The position numbers were made by a program, and so were the translations under genes. A DNA stretch of 13,493 bases from DSAR01 sp034437315 (GTDB lineage Bacteria > Chloroflexota > Anaerolineae > B4-G1). The DNA lies in contig DAOTUC010000090.1 of NCBI GenBank assembly GCA_034437315.1, positions 1-13,493 of the forward strand, given 5' to 3'. The notes below the pieces were generated by a model, which searched no databases, was not told where the DNA came from, and saw only the letters and a program-made list of their open reading frames with translations. Shown in pieces: positions 6,438-12,312 of this stretch (the first letter of the stretch is position 1; each line of letters begins with the position of its first letter).

Positions 6438-6568
6438 TTATACCCAACAAAATGCGTGCTGGCAATAACATAACTAGATCAGCTTGTGACTTCTTTCAAC
6501 CACCAGATAAATTTACACGTTCAAACGTTGTCCATTGCGCCTGTCTCGTGAACGTTTTAAGGCGCGTT

Positions 6569-7495
6569 TTATTTTCCGTCCGTCTCGCGCTTGATGCGCC
6601 GCTTGATGCGCCGCGTCAAGCGATCGGCTATTTCTGGATTTTGACGCAAGAATTGCCGTGCTTTCTCCCGGCCCTTGGCCAGGTTCCTGTCGTCAAAATA
6701 GTAATCAGAACCGCGCTTGTCGATCACACCCAGGTTGATACCCAGGTCTAGCAGTTCACACGCCCTGCTGATGCCTTCGTCGTGCATCAGGTCGAACTCG
6801 GCCAATCGGAACGGCGGGGCCGCTCTGTTTTTCGTCACCCGAACGCGCGTGCGGTGCCCGACGATCCGCCCTCTTTCTTTGATCGCAGCGACTTGGCGGA
6901 TTTCCAGGCGAACGGATGCGTATAACTTCAGCGCCCGCCCGCCCGACGTCGTCTCTGTGCGAAGAAACGGCGCGCCGATCTTTGCGCGTAATTGATTGGT
7001 GAAGATCAGAACATTATTGGATTGTTTGACCGCCATGTTCAATCTACGCAGCGCCTGGCTCAGCAAGCGAGCCTGCAAGCCCAGATAAGCGTCCCCCATC
7101 GGCCCGTCAATCTCGGCCTGGGGCGCCAGCGCCGCCGCCGAATCCACAACGATGACGTCGACCGCGCCGGAACGGAGCAGCGTCTCCACAATGTTCAGCG
7201 CCTGCTCGGCGGTCCCGGGTTGGGAGACCAGCAGTTGCTCGACGATCACGCCGCACCGCGCAGCGTAAGCCGGCGCCAGGGCGTGCTCTACGTCGATAAA
7301 GGCCGCCGCGCCGCCCGCGCGTTGAGCCTCGGCGATGACGTGCTGGGCCAGCGTCGTTTTTCCCGATCCGTCCGGCCCGTAAATCTCGACCACGCAACCG
7401 CGAGGGAGGCCGCCAACGCCAAGCGCGATATCCAGCGCCAGGGAACCGGTGGAAATTGCCTGAGCGTTCCAATTGATGGCCTCCTCCTCACTCAT
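6569..7495 (-). CDS. recA: Short, divergent RecA recombinase
   Basis: RecA forms filaments on single-stranded DNA, promotes strand exchange and activates the SOS response. In this 308-residue protein the ATPase core is clear: ISTGSLALDIALG at 14-26, Walker A GPDGSGKT (40-47), the catalytic glutamate E70 in FIDVEHAL (E. coli E96), Walker B ending in D118 (D144), and Q168 (Q194) in FTNQL. Three things are unusual. The N-terminal helix and strand that bind the neighbouring subunit (E. coli about 1-33) are missing, and an in-frame TAG 12-15 nt upstream of the GTG at 7498 excludes a longer start. E. coli F217, a subunit-interface residue, is leucine (L191). The usual acidic C-terminal tail is replaced by RRIKRRIKRETDGK, made by an exact 12-bp tandem duplication. 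ATG 7495 is preferred over GTG 7498, because AGGAAGG lies 7 nt before it. The protein could be the cell's only RecA or a paralogue. Confidence 0.85.
   Translation of the reverse strand: MSEEEAINWNAQAISTGSLALDIALGVGGLPRGCVVEIYGPDGSGKTTLAQHVIAEAQRAGGAAAFIDVEHALAPAYAARCGVIVEQLLVSQPGTAEQALNIVETLLRSGAVDVIVVDSAAALAPQAEIDGPMGDAYLGLQARLLSQALRRLNMAVKQSNNVLIFTNQLRAKIGAPFLRTETTSGGRALKLYASVRLEIRQVAAIKERGRIVGHRTRVRVTKNRAAPPFRLAEFDLMHDEGISRACELLDLGINLGVIDKRGSDYYFDDRNLAKGREKARQFLRQNPEIADRLTRRIKRRIKRETDGK
6589..6612 (-). repeat. 12-bp tandem duplication in the recA 3' end
   Basis: GCTTGATGCGCC occurs twice in a row on the plus strand (6589-6600 and 6601-6612). It encodes the doubled RRIK in the basic tail of RecA. 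The duplication is in frame and is probably a slippage product. Confidence 0.85.
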
Positions 7496-7557
7496 CACGG
7501 CCCCTTCCTACAGGCTTGCCAGACGCTCTCCACTTTCCCATCGTCTTGATTTTATAG

Positions 7558-7586
7558 AGTTTACACCAAGTAGAATAAAAAGGCAA
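7558..7586 (-). promoter_or_regulatory. Candidate recA promoter
   Basis: On the minus strand TTGCCT (7586-7581), a 17-nt spacer and TAAACT (7563-7558) lie about 60 nt before the recA start. Both hexamers and the spacing equal those of the glycoside hydrolase gene promoter at 12236, although the spacer sequence differs. TATAAA at 7556-7551 is an alternative -10. I saw no GAAC-N4-GTTC-type LexA site. Confidence 0.4.
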
Positions 7587-7659
7587 ATAGCAATCTTGCG
7601 ACCCGGCGTCATCCACTGAAGAATTCGGAAATCAGCCGGGTATCTCAGAGGCAACGTCG

Positions 7660-7679
7660 ATTGGCCGGAAAACGCCAAT
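7660..7679. promoter_or_regulatory. Small inverted repeat upstream of the NYN gene promoter
   Basis: ATTGGC and GCCAAT (7660-7665 and 7674-7679) form perfect 6-bp arms with an 8-nt gap, ending 8 nt before the -35 element. It could be an operator or activator site. Its short length makes chance possible. Confidence 0.25.
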
Positions 7680-7687
7680 TTCAACAG

Positions 7688-7716
7688 TTGACAGTATGAC
7701 GGAGAGCGAGTAAACT
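7688..7716 (+). promoter_or_regulatory. Promoter of the NYN-domain gene
   Basis: A perfect TTGACA (7688-7693), a 17-nt spacer and TAAACT (7711-7716) precede the gene by about 55 nt. The spacer holds TATGACGGA and AGCG at the same positions as in the promoter at 12236-12264. The two 29-bp promoters agree at 24 positions. Confidence 0.6.
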
Positions 7717-7769
7717 TAAATCAACCAATCCGATCCACCCGTGAAAGACGAACAGAAAAGGATGAAAAT

Positions 7770-8528
7770 ATGACTACAAACGAATCGTCGCAAGATAGAC
7801 TGGCCGTGCTCATCGACGCGGACAACGCGCAACCCGCCATCACCGAAGGCCTCCTGTCGGAGATCGCCAAGTATGGCGTCGCGACCGTGAAACGCATCTA
7901 CGGCGATTGGACGACGCCGAACTTGAGCGGGTGGAAATCGGTCCTGCTGGAACATTCCATCCAACCGGTCCAGCAGTTCCGCTATACCGTGGGGAAAAAC
8001 GCCACCGACAGCGCGATGATCATCGACGCGATGGACCTGCTTTACACAAGGCGCTTCGACGGTTTCTGCCTGGTATCCAGCGACAGCGACTTCACCCGCC
8101 TGGCCTCTCGCATTCGAGAGGAAGGCCTGCTGGTGTATGGTTTCGGGGAGAAAAAGACGCCCAAGGCCTTTGTGTCCGCCTGCGATAAGTTCATCTTTAC
8201 CGAAGTATTGCGCTTCCATCACGAAGGAGAGGACGAGAGCGTCAGGCCGAAAACGACGAATGAACTCAAGGGAGACGCCAAACTGGTGGCGCTTCTCCGA
8301 AACGCTCTCGAGGCGGCCTCGGACGAAAGCGGTTGGGCGCACCTGGGCGCCGTGGGCAGCAACATCGCCAAGCAAGCGCCGGAATTCGATCCCCGCAACT
8401 ACGGTTTCAGCAAATTAGGCGAACTGGCGGCGGCGATTAAACTTTTCGACATCGACGAGAGAATCCACGCCGACGGCCATTCCAAGTCGATCTACATCCG
8501 CGATAAGCGCAGCAAAGCGAAGCGATAG
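7770..8528 (+). CDS. LabA-like NYN (PIN-fold) nuclease with OST-HTH domain
   Basis: NYN domains are PIN-fold, metal-dependent ribonucleases. The LabA/DUF88 group is widespread in bacteria and mostly uncharacterised. The acidic active-site candidates are in place: D16, D18 and N19 (LIDADN), D80 and D86 (TDSAMIIDAMDLL), and D105/D107 in SSDSDFTRLA. The NYN domain spans about 10-150. A linker follows, then an OST-HTH/LOTUS-type domain at about 165-245, which in this family is thought to bind RNA or guide partners. A possible ribosome binding site, AGGA, lies 7 nt before the ATG. The gene is divergent from recA and only 66 nt upstream of a surface-protein gene with which it may share a transcript. 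That pairing makes no obvious functional sense. A role in RNA processing is inferred from the family. Confidence 0.85.
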   Translation: MTTNESSQDRLAVLIDADNAQPAITEGLLSEIAKYGVATVKRIYGDWTTPNLSGWKSVLLEHSIQPVQQFRYTVGKNATDSAMIIDAMDLLYTRRFDGFCLVSSDSDFTRLASRIREEGLLVYGFGEKKTPKAFVSACDKFIFTEVLRFHHEGEDESVRPKTTNELKGDAKLVALLRNALEAASDESGWAHLGAVGSNIAKQAPEFDPRNYGFSKLGELAAAIKLFDIDERIHADGHSKSIYIRDKRSKAKR

Positions 8529-8594
8529 GGGGTGTCGCTCCATTACATTATTGGGATACACATTTTTTCATCGGGCGGAGAAGGCGATATAAAG

Positions 8595-10814
8595 ATGAAT
8601 AGACGACAACTAAATCGCGCCCTCGCGCTCGCGTTGAGCGTGTGCGTAGGGTTGGCGGGGCTGGCTTGGATCTTGCCGACGCTCAGGATTCAACGACGAG
8701 ACACGCTGGCCAAGCCCCCGATAGTCACCGCCGCCGACGCTGAACAGACGATCATCAGACGCACAGCAGATTGCACGCCGCTCGTCGGACTCGACTTTTC
8801 CTGGTCGCCCGTCACGCCGACCACGACCCAGACGGTGACGTTCACGGGCGTCGTCTCGTCCGGCAGCGGGCCGGCGCATTACGCCTGGCAATGGGGCGCC
8901 GGCGCCCCGGATGGGGCCGGCAATCCGGCCTATCACACCTTTACCGCCAGCGGGACCTACACCGTGCTGCTGACGAGCACGAACGCTTGCAGCCTCATCA
9001 CTGCCGCGCACACCATCGCCAGCACCGGCCCGCCGTTCACGCCGACCTATGGCGCCTCCCTGTCTCCGCCCGTGGACGCTCGCAGCGGGCCGGCCGGCGA
9101 GGCGGTGACCTATACCCTGACGCTCTCCAACACCGGGGACGTGGCCGATCGTTTCGCCATGACCTGGACGACGTCCGGGGAGGCGTGGGCGGTCGACGTC
9201 TTCCCCACGCGGACCGACACGCTGCCGCCGGGCGGAACTGGCGCGGCGACCGTGTCCGTGCACATCCCGCCGACGGCTGAGGCCGGTCGTCAGAGCGTCT
9301 GCACGCTCACAGCGCGATCCGCAGCCTCAAGTGGGGTCAGCGACAGCAGCCTGCTGACGACGACGATCGAGGCGGTCGCCCCGGATTTCACCACCTCCTA
9401 CAAGAGCGGGCCGTCGACGGCGGTCACCGACGAGATCATCACCTATACCATCGTCGCCGTGAACACCGGCGGGCCGGTGAGCGACGTCGTCCTTTCCGAC
9501 AACCTGCCCTACACGGCCCGCTACATCCCCGGCAGTTGCACCTACTGGCGCGCCGGGGAAACGCCCCAGGCCTGCGGCCCGCTGGATCACCTGTGGCGGG
9601 CCGATTTCGGCTCCGGCGCGCGCATGATTATGACAACGACGTTCGCCGTCCAGGTGACGGCCGGTTCGATGAACTGGCCGGTGGTCAACTGCGCGACGCT
9701 CGATTGGCCCACCGGTCAGCACCGCACGTGCCGCACGACCGTGATCAACCAGATTGGTTACACCGTCTACCTGCCGCTGGTGATGCGCGCATACGCCCCC
9801 CAACCGGCGGTGTCTTATCCCTTCCTCGATTTCCAGGTCGACGTCGGCGGGCCGCCCAATTCGCTCGCCATAGACGAGGCCGGGCGGCGGGTCTTCGTGG
9901 CCCACGCCAACGGCCTCACCGTGATCGACGCTGACGCCTACCAGACGTTAGAAGAGGTCAATCTGCCCTTCGCCTTTGACGCGGCCTACGACGCCGGACG
10001 GGACCGCATCTGGGTCTCGCTCCAGCAGGCGGATCGCGTGGTCGTGCTGGACGGCGCGACGTATGCGCAGATCGCCGACCTGCCGGCCGGCGGCGGGCCG
10101 AAATACGTGGCCTACAATCCGAGCAACGACCGGGTCTACGTCACCACCAACTACGGGAGCGGGACGATCAACGTGTACCAGGCCAGCGATCCAGGTTACG
10201 AGCGCACGATTGACCACAACGTCAAGGATCCGGGGCAGATTGCGATCAATCCCGTCACCAACCGGATCTACGTCCCCAACCACGTCATACACGGGCAGAT
10301 GAACGTGATCGACGGCGAGACGCACCAGACCCGCCTGGTGAGCGTGGGGCTGTTTGACGCCTTTGGCGCGGCGGTCGACGTCTCGCGTAACCTGATCTAC
10401 GTCTCCAGCGTCGGCGAGGGCCGCCTCGCGATCATCGACGGGCAGACAGAGGAGCTGGTGGATAAGTTCAATCTCCGGCGCAGCGACGGGCGCGCCATCC
10501 CTCTGCTGGTCCTGGCGGCGAACCCGAACCTGGGCCCGGCGGGTCATCTGTGGCTCGTCACCTCCAGCGCCGAGACGGATGGGGAGGATCAGGCGTTATT
10601 GATCCACAGGTGGCCGGCTGTGAGTGCGTCCCGGACAATCGACCAGCTCCAGGACTTCCAATCGGGTATCCCCATCGACCTGGCCCGCGCCCCCAAGTGG
10701 GGCATCGCCATCGACCGGCAGACGAACCGCGTCTGGATCCCCAGCATCGAAAGCGAGCTGGTCAACGTGGTGCAGGATGGGAAACCGGTCGATGAGGGCT
10801 TGGTAGGGTGGTGA
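8595..10814 (+). CDS. Secreted PKD / DUF11 / beta-propeller surface protein
   Basis: This 739-residue protein starts with a basic N-terminus and hydrophobic segment (about 9-30), a signal peptide or anchor. A PKD-type Ig fold follows at about 63-143 (FTASGTYTVLLTST). Next are a CARDB/NEW3-like beta-sandwich at about 152-264, a DUF11 domain at about 263-385 (ITYTIVAVNTGG), and the motif VYLPLVMRAY at 391-399. The C-terminal part, about 405-730, holds YVTN/YNCE-like propeller repeats such as NRVYVTTNYGSGTINVY, NRIYVPNHV and NVIDG. Such proteins are usually adhesive or binding proteins on the cell surface; no enzyme motif is visible. ATG 8595 is chosen over GTG 8532, because GGAGAAGG at 8577-8584 precedes it and the signal sequence then begins properly. 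The last four residues, LVGW, and the TGA stop are encoded by an octamer repeat array, so the original C-terminus may have been different. Confidence 0.8.
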   Translation: MNRRQLNRALALALSVCVGLAGLAWILPTLRIQRRDTLAKPPIVTAADAEQTIIRRTADCTPLVGLDFSWSPVTPTTTQTVTFTGVVSSGSGPAHYAWQWGAGAPDGAGNPAYHTFTASGTYTVLLTSTNACSLITAAHTIASTGPPFTPTYGASLSPPVDARSGPAGEAVTYTLTLSNTGDVADRFAMTWTTSGEAWAVDVFPTRTDTLPPGGTGAATVSVHIPPTAEAGRQSVCTLTARSAASSGVSDSSLLTTTIEAVAPDFTTSYKSGPSTAVTDEIITYTIVAVNTGGPVSDVVLSDNLPYTARYIPGSCTYWRAGETPQACGPLDHLWRADFGSGARMIMTTTFAVQVTAGSMNWPVVNCATLDWPTGQHRTCRTTVINQIGYTVYLPLVMRAYAPQPAVSYPFLDFQVDVGGPPNSLAIDEAGRRVFVAHANGLTVIDADAYQTLEEVNLPFAFDAAYDAGRDRIWVSLQQADRVVVLDGATYAQIADLPAGGGPKYVAYNPSNDRVYVTTNYGSGTINVYQASDPGYERTIDHNVKDPGQIAINPVTNRIYVPNHVIHGQMNVIDGETHQTRLVSVGLFDAFGAAVDVSRNLIYVSSVGEGRLAIIDGQTEELVDKFNLRRSDGRAIPLLVLAANPNLGPAGHLWLVTSSAETDGEDQALLIHRWPAVSASRTIDQLQDFQSGIPIDLARAPKWGIAIDRQTNRVWIPSIESELVNVVQDGKPVDEGLVGW
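9768..9794 (+). other. YLPLVMRAY motif, first copy
   Basis: The motif directly follows the DUF11 domain and precedes the propeller. In my recollection, YLPLV(L/M)R-type motifs are frequent in secreted proteins of Chloroflexota. Their function is unknown to me. A second copy, YLPLVMRNY, lies at 11199-11225 in the same domain context. Confidence 0.6.
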
Positions 10815-10855
10815 TTTGGTAGGTTGGCGACTTGGCGACTTGGTAGGTTGGTTGG
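10800..10855 (+). repeat. Array of seven 8-bp G-rich units across the gene boundary
   Basis: In strict 8-bp register the units are TTGGTAGG, GTGGTGAT, TTGGTAGG, TTGGCGAC (twice), TTGGTAGG and TTGGTTGG. The array supplies the TGA stop of the upstream gene (10812-10814) and the TTG that opens the downstream frame (10824). The many GG pairs could allow a two-layer G-quadruplex on the plus strand. A hairpin with 9-bp arms follows at 10859-10880. Confidence 0.8.
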
Positions 10856-11753
10856 CAGACCCTCTCCACTCGGAGGGGGTTTGTCATATACCATCGTGGC
10901 GGTGAACAGCGGCGACGCCATCACCGGCGTGCACCTTACGGACCCGATTCCAAACGGCGCCGCCTACGCGCCCGGCAGTTGTACCTATCGCCGGCCCGGC
11001 GAGAGCGCCAAATCTTGCTCGTTACCCGATTTGTGGCGGGAGGATTTCGCGCCCGGCGACCGCATCACCACGACCTTCTCGGTGCAGGTGACGGCCGGCT
11101 CGATGTCGTGGTCGCTCGAGAATTGCGCCTATCTCGATTGGGACGGCCAGCAGTTGGAGCGGTGCACGGAGACGATGGTGAATCCGGGCGCGTTGTGTTA
11201 CCTACCGCTGGTGATGCGCAATTACCCGCCACTGCCGGACCTGCGGGCCACGACGCTGACGGTCGAACCGGCCGATCCGGCCGTCGGCGAACCGATCACC
11301 GTGACGGTGACGGTGGCGAACGTGGGCGGCGCCGCAGCCGGGCCATTCTGGGTCGACCTGTACCTCAATCCCGACCCGCCGCCGACCCAGGCGAATCAGC
11401 CCTGGGATCAATTGTGCGCCGATCCCAATCAATGTTTCGGCGTCTCGTGGTACCTGGCGGAGGGATTGGCGCCGGGCGAAGCACTCGTGCTCAGTTCGCG
11501 GGCGGGATACGAGCTGGATTACACCCGCTGGCCCGGTTACTTCGTCGAGAGCGGCGACCACCAATTGTACGCCTTCGTCGATTCGTGGAACGATCCGGTG
11601 TGGCATGGAGCGGTGCTGGAATCGAACGAGGGATTGGACAATCGCTACGGGCCGGTGTCGGTTGACGTGGCGCCGGGCGTCCTGATGCTGAATCGTATCG
11701 GGCCGCTCGAATGGTTGCAGCGGCCAATCCCCCGGCGACCAAGCCATCCGTAA
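10824..11753 (+). CDS. DUF11-CARDB surface-protein piece, probably 5'-truncated
   Basis: The open frame encodes 309 residues but has no signal peptide, no Shine-Dalgarno sequence and only a TTG start inside the octamer array. Its first recognisable domain is a DUF11 domain that begins in the middle (SYTIVAVNSGD at about 21) and closely parallels the DUF11 of the upstream gene, including GSCTY, VQVTAGSM and YLPLVMRNY (126-134). A CARDB domain follows at about 138-283 (LRATTLTVEPADPAVGEPI, VANVGGAAAGPFWVDLYL). The frame is the same as that of the upstream gene; one TGA separates them. It is therefore either the remnant of a neighbouring gene or the far half of a once longer protein. Coding quality after 10881 is intact, which suggests recent disruption or some residual use. 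Confidence 0.55.
   Translation: MATWRLGRLVGRPSPLGGGLSYTIVAVNSGDAITGVHLTDPIPNGAAYAPGSCTYRRPGESAKSCSLPDLWREDFAPGDRITTTFSVQVTAGSMSWSLENCAYLDWDGQQLERCTETMVNPGALCYLPLVMRNYPPLPDLRATTLTVEPADPAVGEPITVTVTVANVGGAAAGPFWVDLYLNPDPPPTQANQPWDQLCADPNQCFGVSWYLAEGLAPGEALVLSSRAGYELDYTRWPGYFVESGDHQLYAFVDSWNDPVWHGAVLESNEGLDNRYGPVSVDVAPGVLMLNRIGPLEWLQRPIPRRPSHP
10859..10880 (+). repeat. Hairpin next to the octamer array
   Basis: ACCCTCTCC (10859-10867) pairs with GGAGGGGGT (10872-10880), with one G-U pair, around a 4-nt loop. Only TTTG follows, so it is a weak terminator at best. It marks the edge where coding sequence resumes. Confidence 0.5.
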
Positions 11754-11827
11754 GCCGGCCAAACCGCCCGTTCTGTGGGTCATTAAATGTCTATCACGTT
11801 TGTCACAAAGGGAGGGGAAAGTAGGAT

Positions 11828-12229
11828 ATGATACATGCTGAAATAAACGTAACCGTACGATTATTGTTCACAATCGGCGCCGTGCTCTTTTTGGCCGGGG
11901 TGTTGGCCATGGCGATGACGCCGGTGGTCGAGGGGAAACCGGCCTTACAGCCTTCCCCAAGGCCGACCGTCTCCCTGCCGCCATTGACCCCGACGCCCGC
12001 CAATCCGCCGACGGCCGAACCGCCGACGGCCGAACCGCCCGCACCGCCGACGGAACCAGACCCGCCGCCGCCCGAAGCGCCGACCGCCACACCGACGGTC
12101 ACGGTCACGCCCACGCCCGTTCTCCTGCCGAACGCTGGCGGGGCCGTGTTCGGCTGCGGGTTGGCGGGGATCGGCGCGGGCGCGTTGTTGTTCGGGCTAT
12201 TTCTCGTCGCGCTGCGGAGGGGAATCTGA
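11828..12229 (+). CDS. Small proline-rich protein with LPNAGG sorting-like tail
   Basis: This 133-residue protein has a hydrophobic N-terminal segment (about 11-30) and a Pro/Thr/Glu-rich stalk at about 40-98 that includes an exact PTAEP tandem. It ends in LPNAGG (100-105), a second hydrophobic segment (107-128) and Arg-Arg. The last three parts have the layout of a sortase signal (LPxTG, membrane segment, basic tail), but with Ala where Thr is usual. The alternative is a plain two-pass membrane protein with an outer stalk. GGAGGGG about 10 nt before the ATG serves as the ribosome binding site. No homologue is recognised. It lies between the surface-protein genes and may belong to the same envelope. 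Confidence 0.75.
   Translation: MIHAEINVTVRLLFTIGAVLFLAGVLAMAMTPVVEGKPALQPSPRPTVSLPPLTPTPANPPTAEPPTAEPPAPPTEPDPPPPEAPTATPTVTVTPTPVLLPNAGGAVFGCGLAGIGAGALLFGLFLVALRRGI
12005..12034 (+). repeat. Tandem 15-bp repeat in the proline-rich gene
   Basis: CCGCCGACGGCCGAA occurs twice without a gap and encodes the repeated PTAEP of the stalk. The unit length keeps the frame, so copy number could vary without breaking the gene. Confidence 0.85.
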
Positions 12230-12235
12230 TCCGGG

Positions 12236-12264
12236 TTGCCTATATGACGGATAGCGGGTAAACT
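12236..12264 (+). promoter_or_regulatory. Promoter of the glycoside hydrolase-like gene
   Basis: TTGCCT (12236-12241), a 17-nt spacer and TAAACT (12259-12264) lie about 50 nt before the gene. The spacer shares TATGACGGA and AGCG with the NYN gene promoter at 7688-7716. It starts just after the end of the proline-rich gene, so the hydrolase gene probably has its own transcript. Confidence 0.6.
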
Positions 12265-12312
12265 ATTGCATTCATACGGGGTGGACTATCGCATAGAGGG
12301 AGGACGTCCATC

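Larger units (their letters stand above)
5212..6568. other. Gene-free, repeat-rich island between recX and recA
   Basis: No plausible gene is present on either strand over this 1.36 kb, and it looks less GC-rich than its neighbours. In order it contains repeat A copy 1, a minus-strand terminator, a possible decayed palindromic element (5364-5522), repeat B copy 1, a small mobile-like element (5657-5769), an unremarkable stretch (5777-6092), a second small element (6101-6209), a GGTTAGGGCCTAACC palindrome (6256-6270), and inverted copies of repeats A and B. Nothing recognisable fills 5777-6092. I saw no tRNA, tmRNA or RNase P signature. Confidence 0.75.

Noticed and set aside
5212..6568. CRISPR array or a structured RNA gene such as tmRNA, 6S or RNase P in the island
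   Set aside because: The repeats are not regularly spaced, occur only two or three times and are mostly inverted. No signature segment of those RNAs was seen on either strand.
6452..6751. Rightward frame of 99 codons at the recA 3' end
   Set aside because: More than half lies antisense to recA, no ribosome binding site is visible and no family is recognised.
7499..7769. LexA/SOS operator between recA and the NYN gene
   Set aside because: No GAAC-N4-GTTC or similar symmetric site was found. The only inverted repeat, ATTGGC/GCCAAT, does not resemble a known SOS box.
8532..8594. GTG 8532 as start of the propeller protein
   Set aside because: It would put 21 residues before the natural basic-hydrophobic signal sequence. 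ATG 8595 has an upstream GGAGAAGG and a proper signal peptide start.
8610..11783. Long open frames opposite or out of phase with the surface-protein genes
   Set aside because: They are shadows of GC-rich codon use. Their sequences are Arg/Gly/His-rich without domains.
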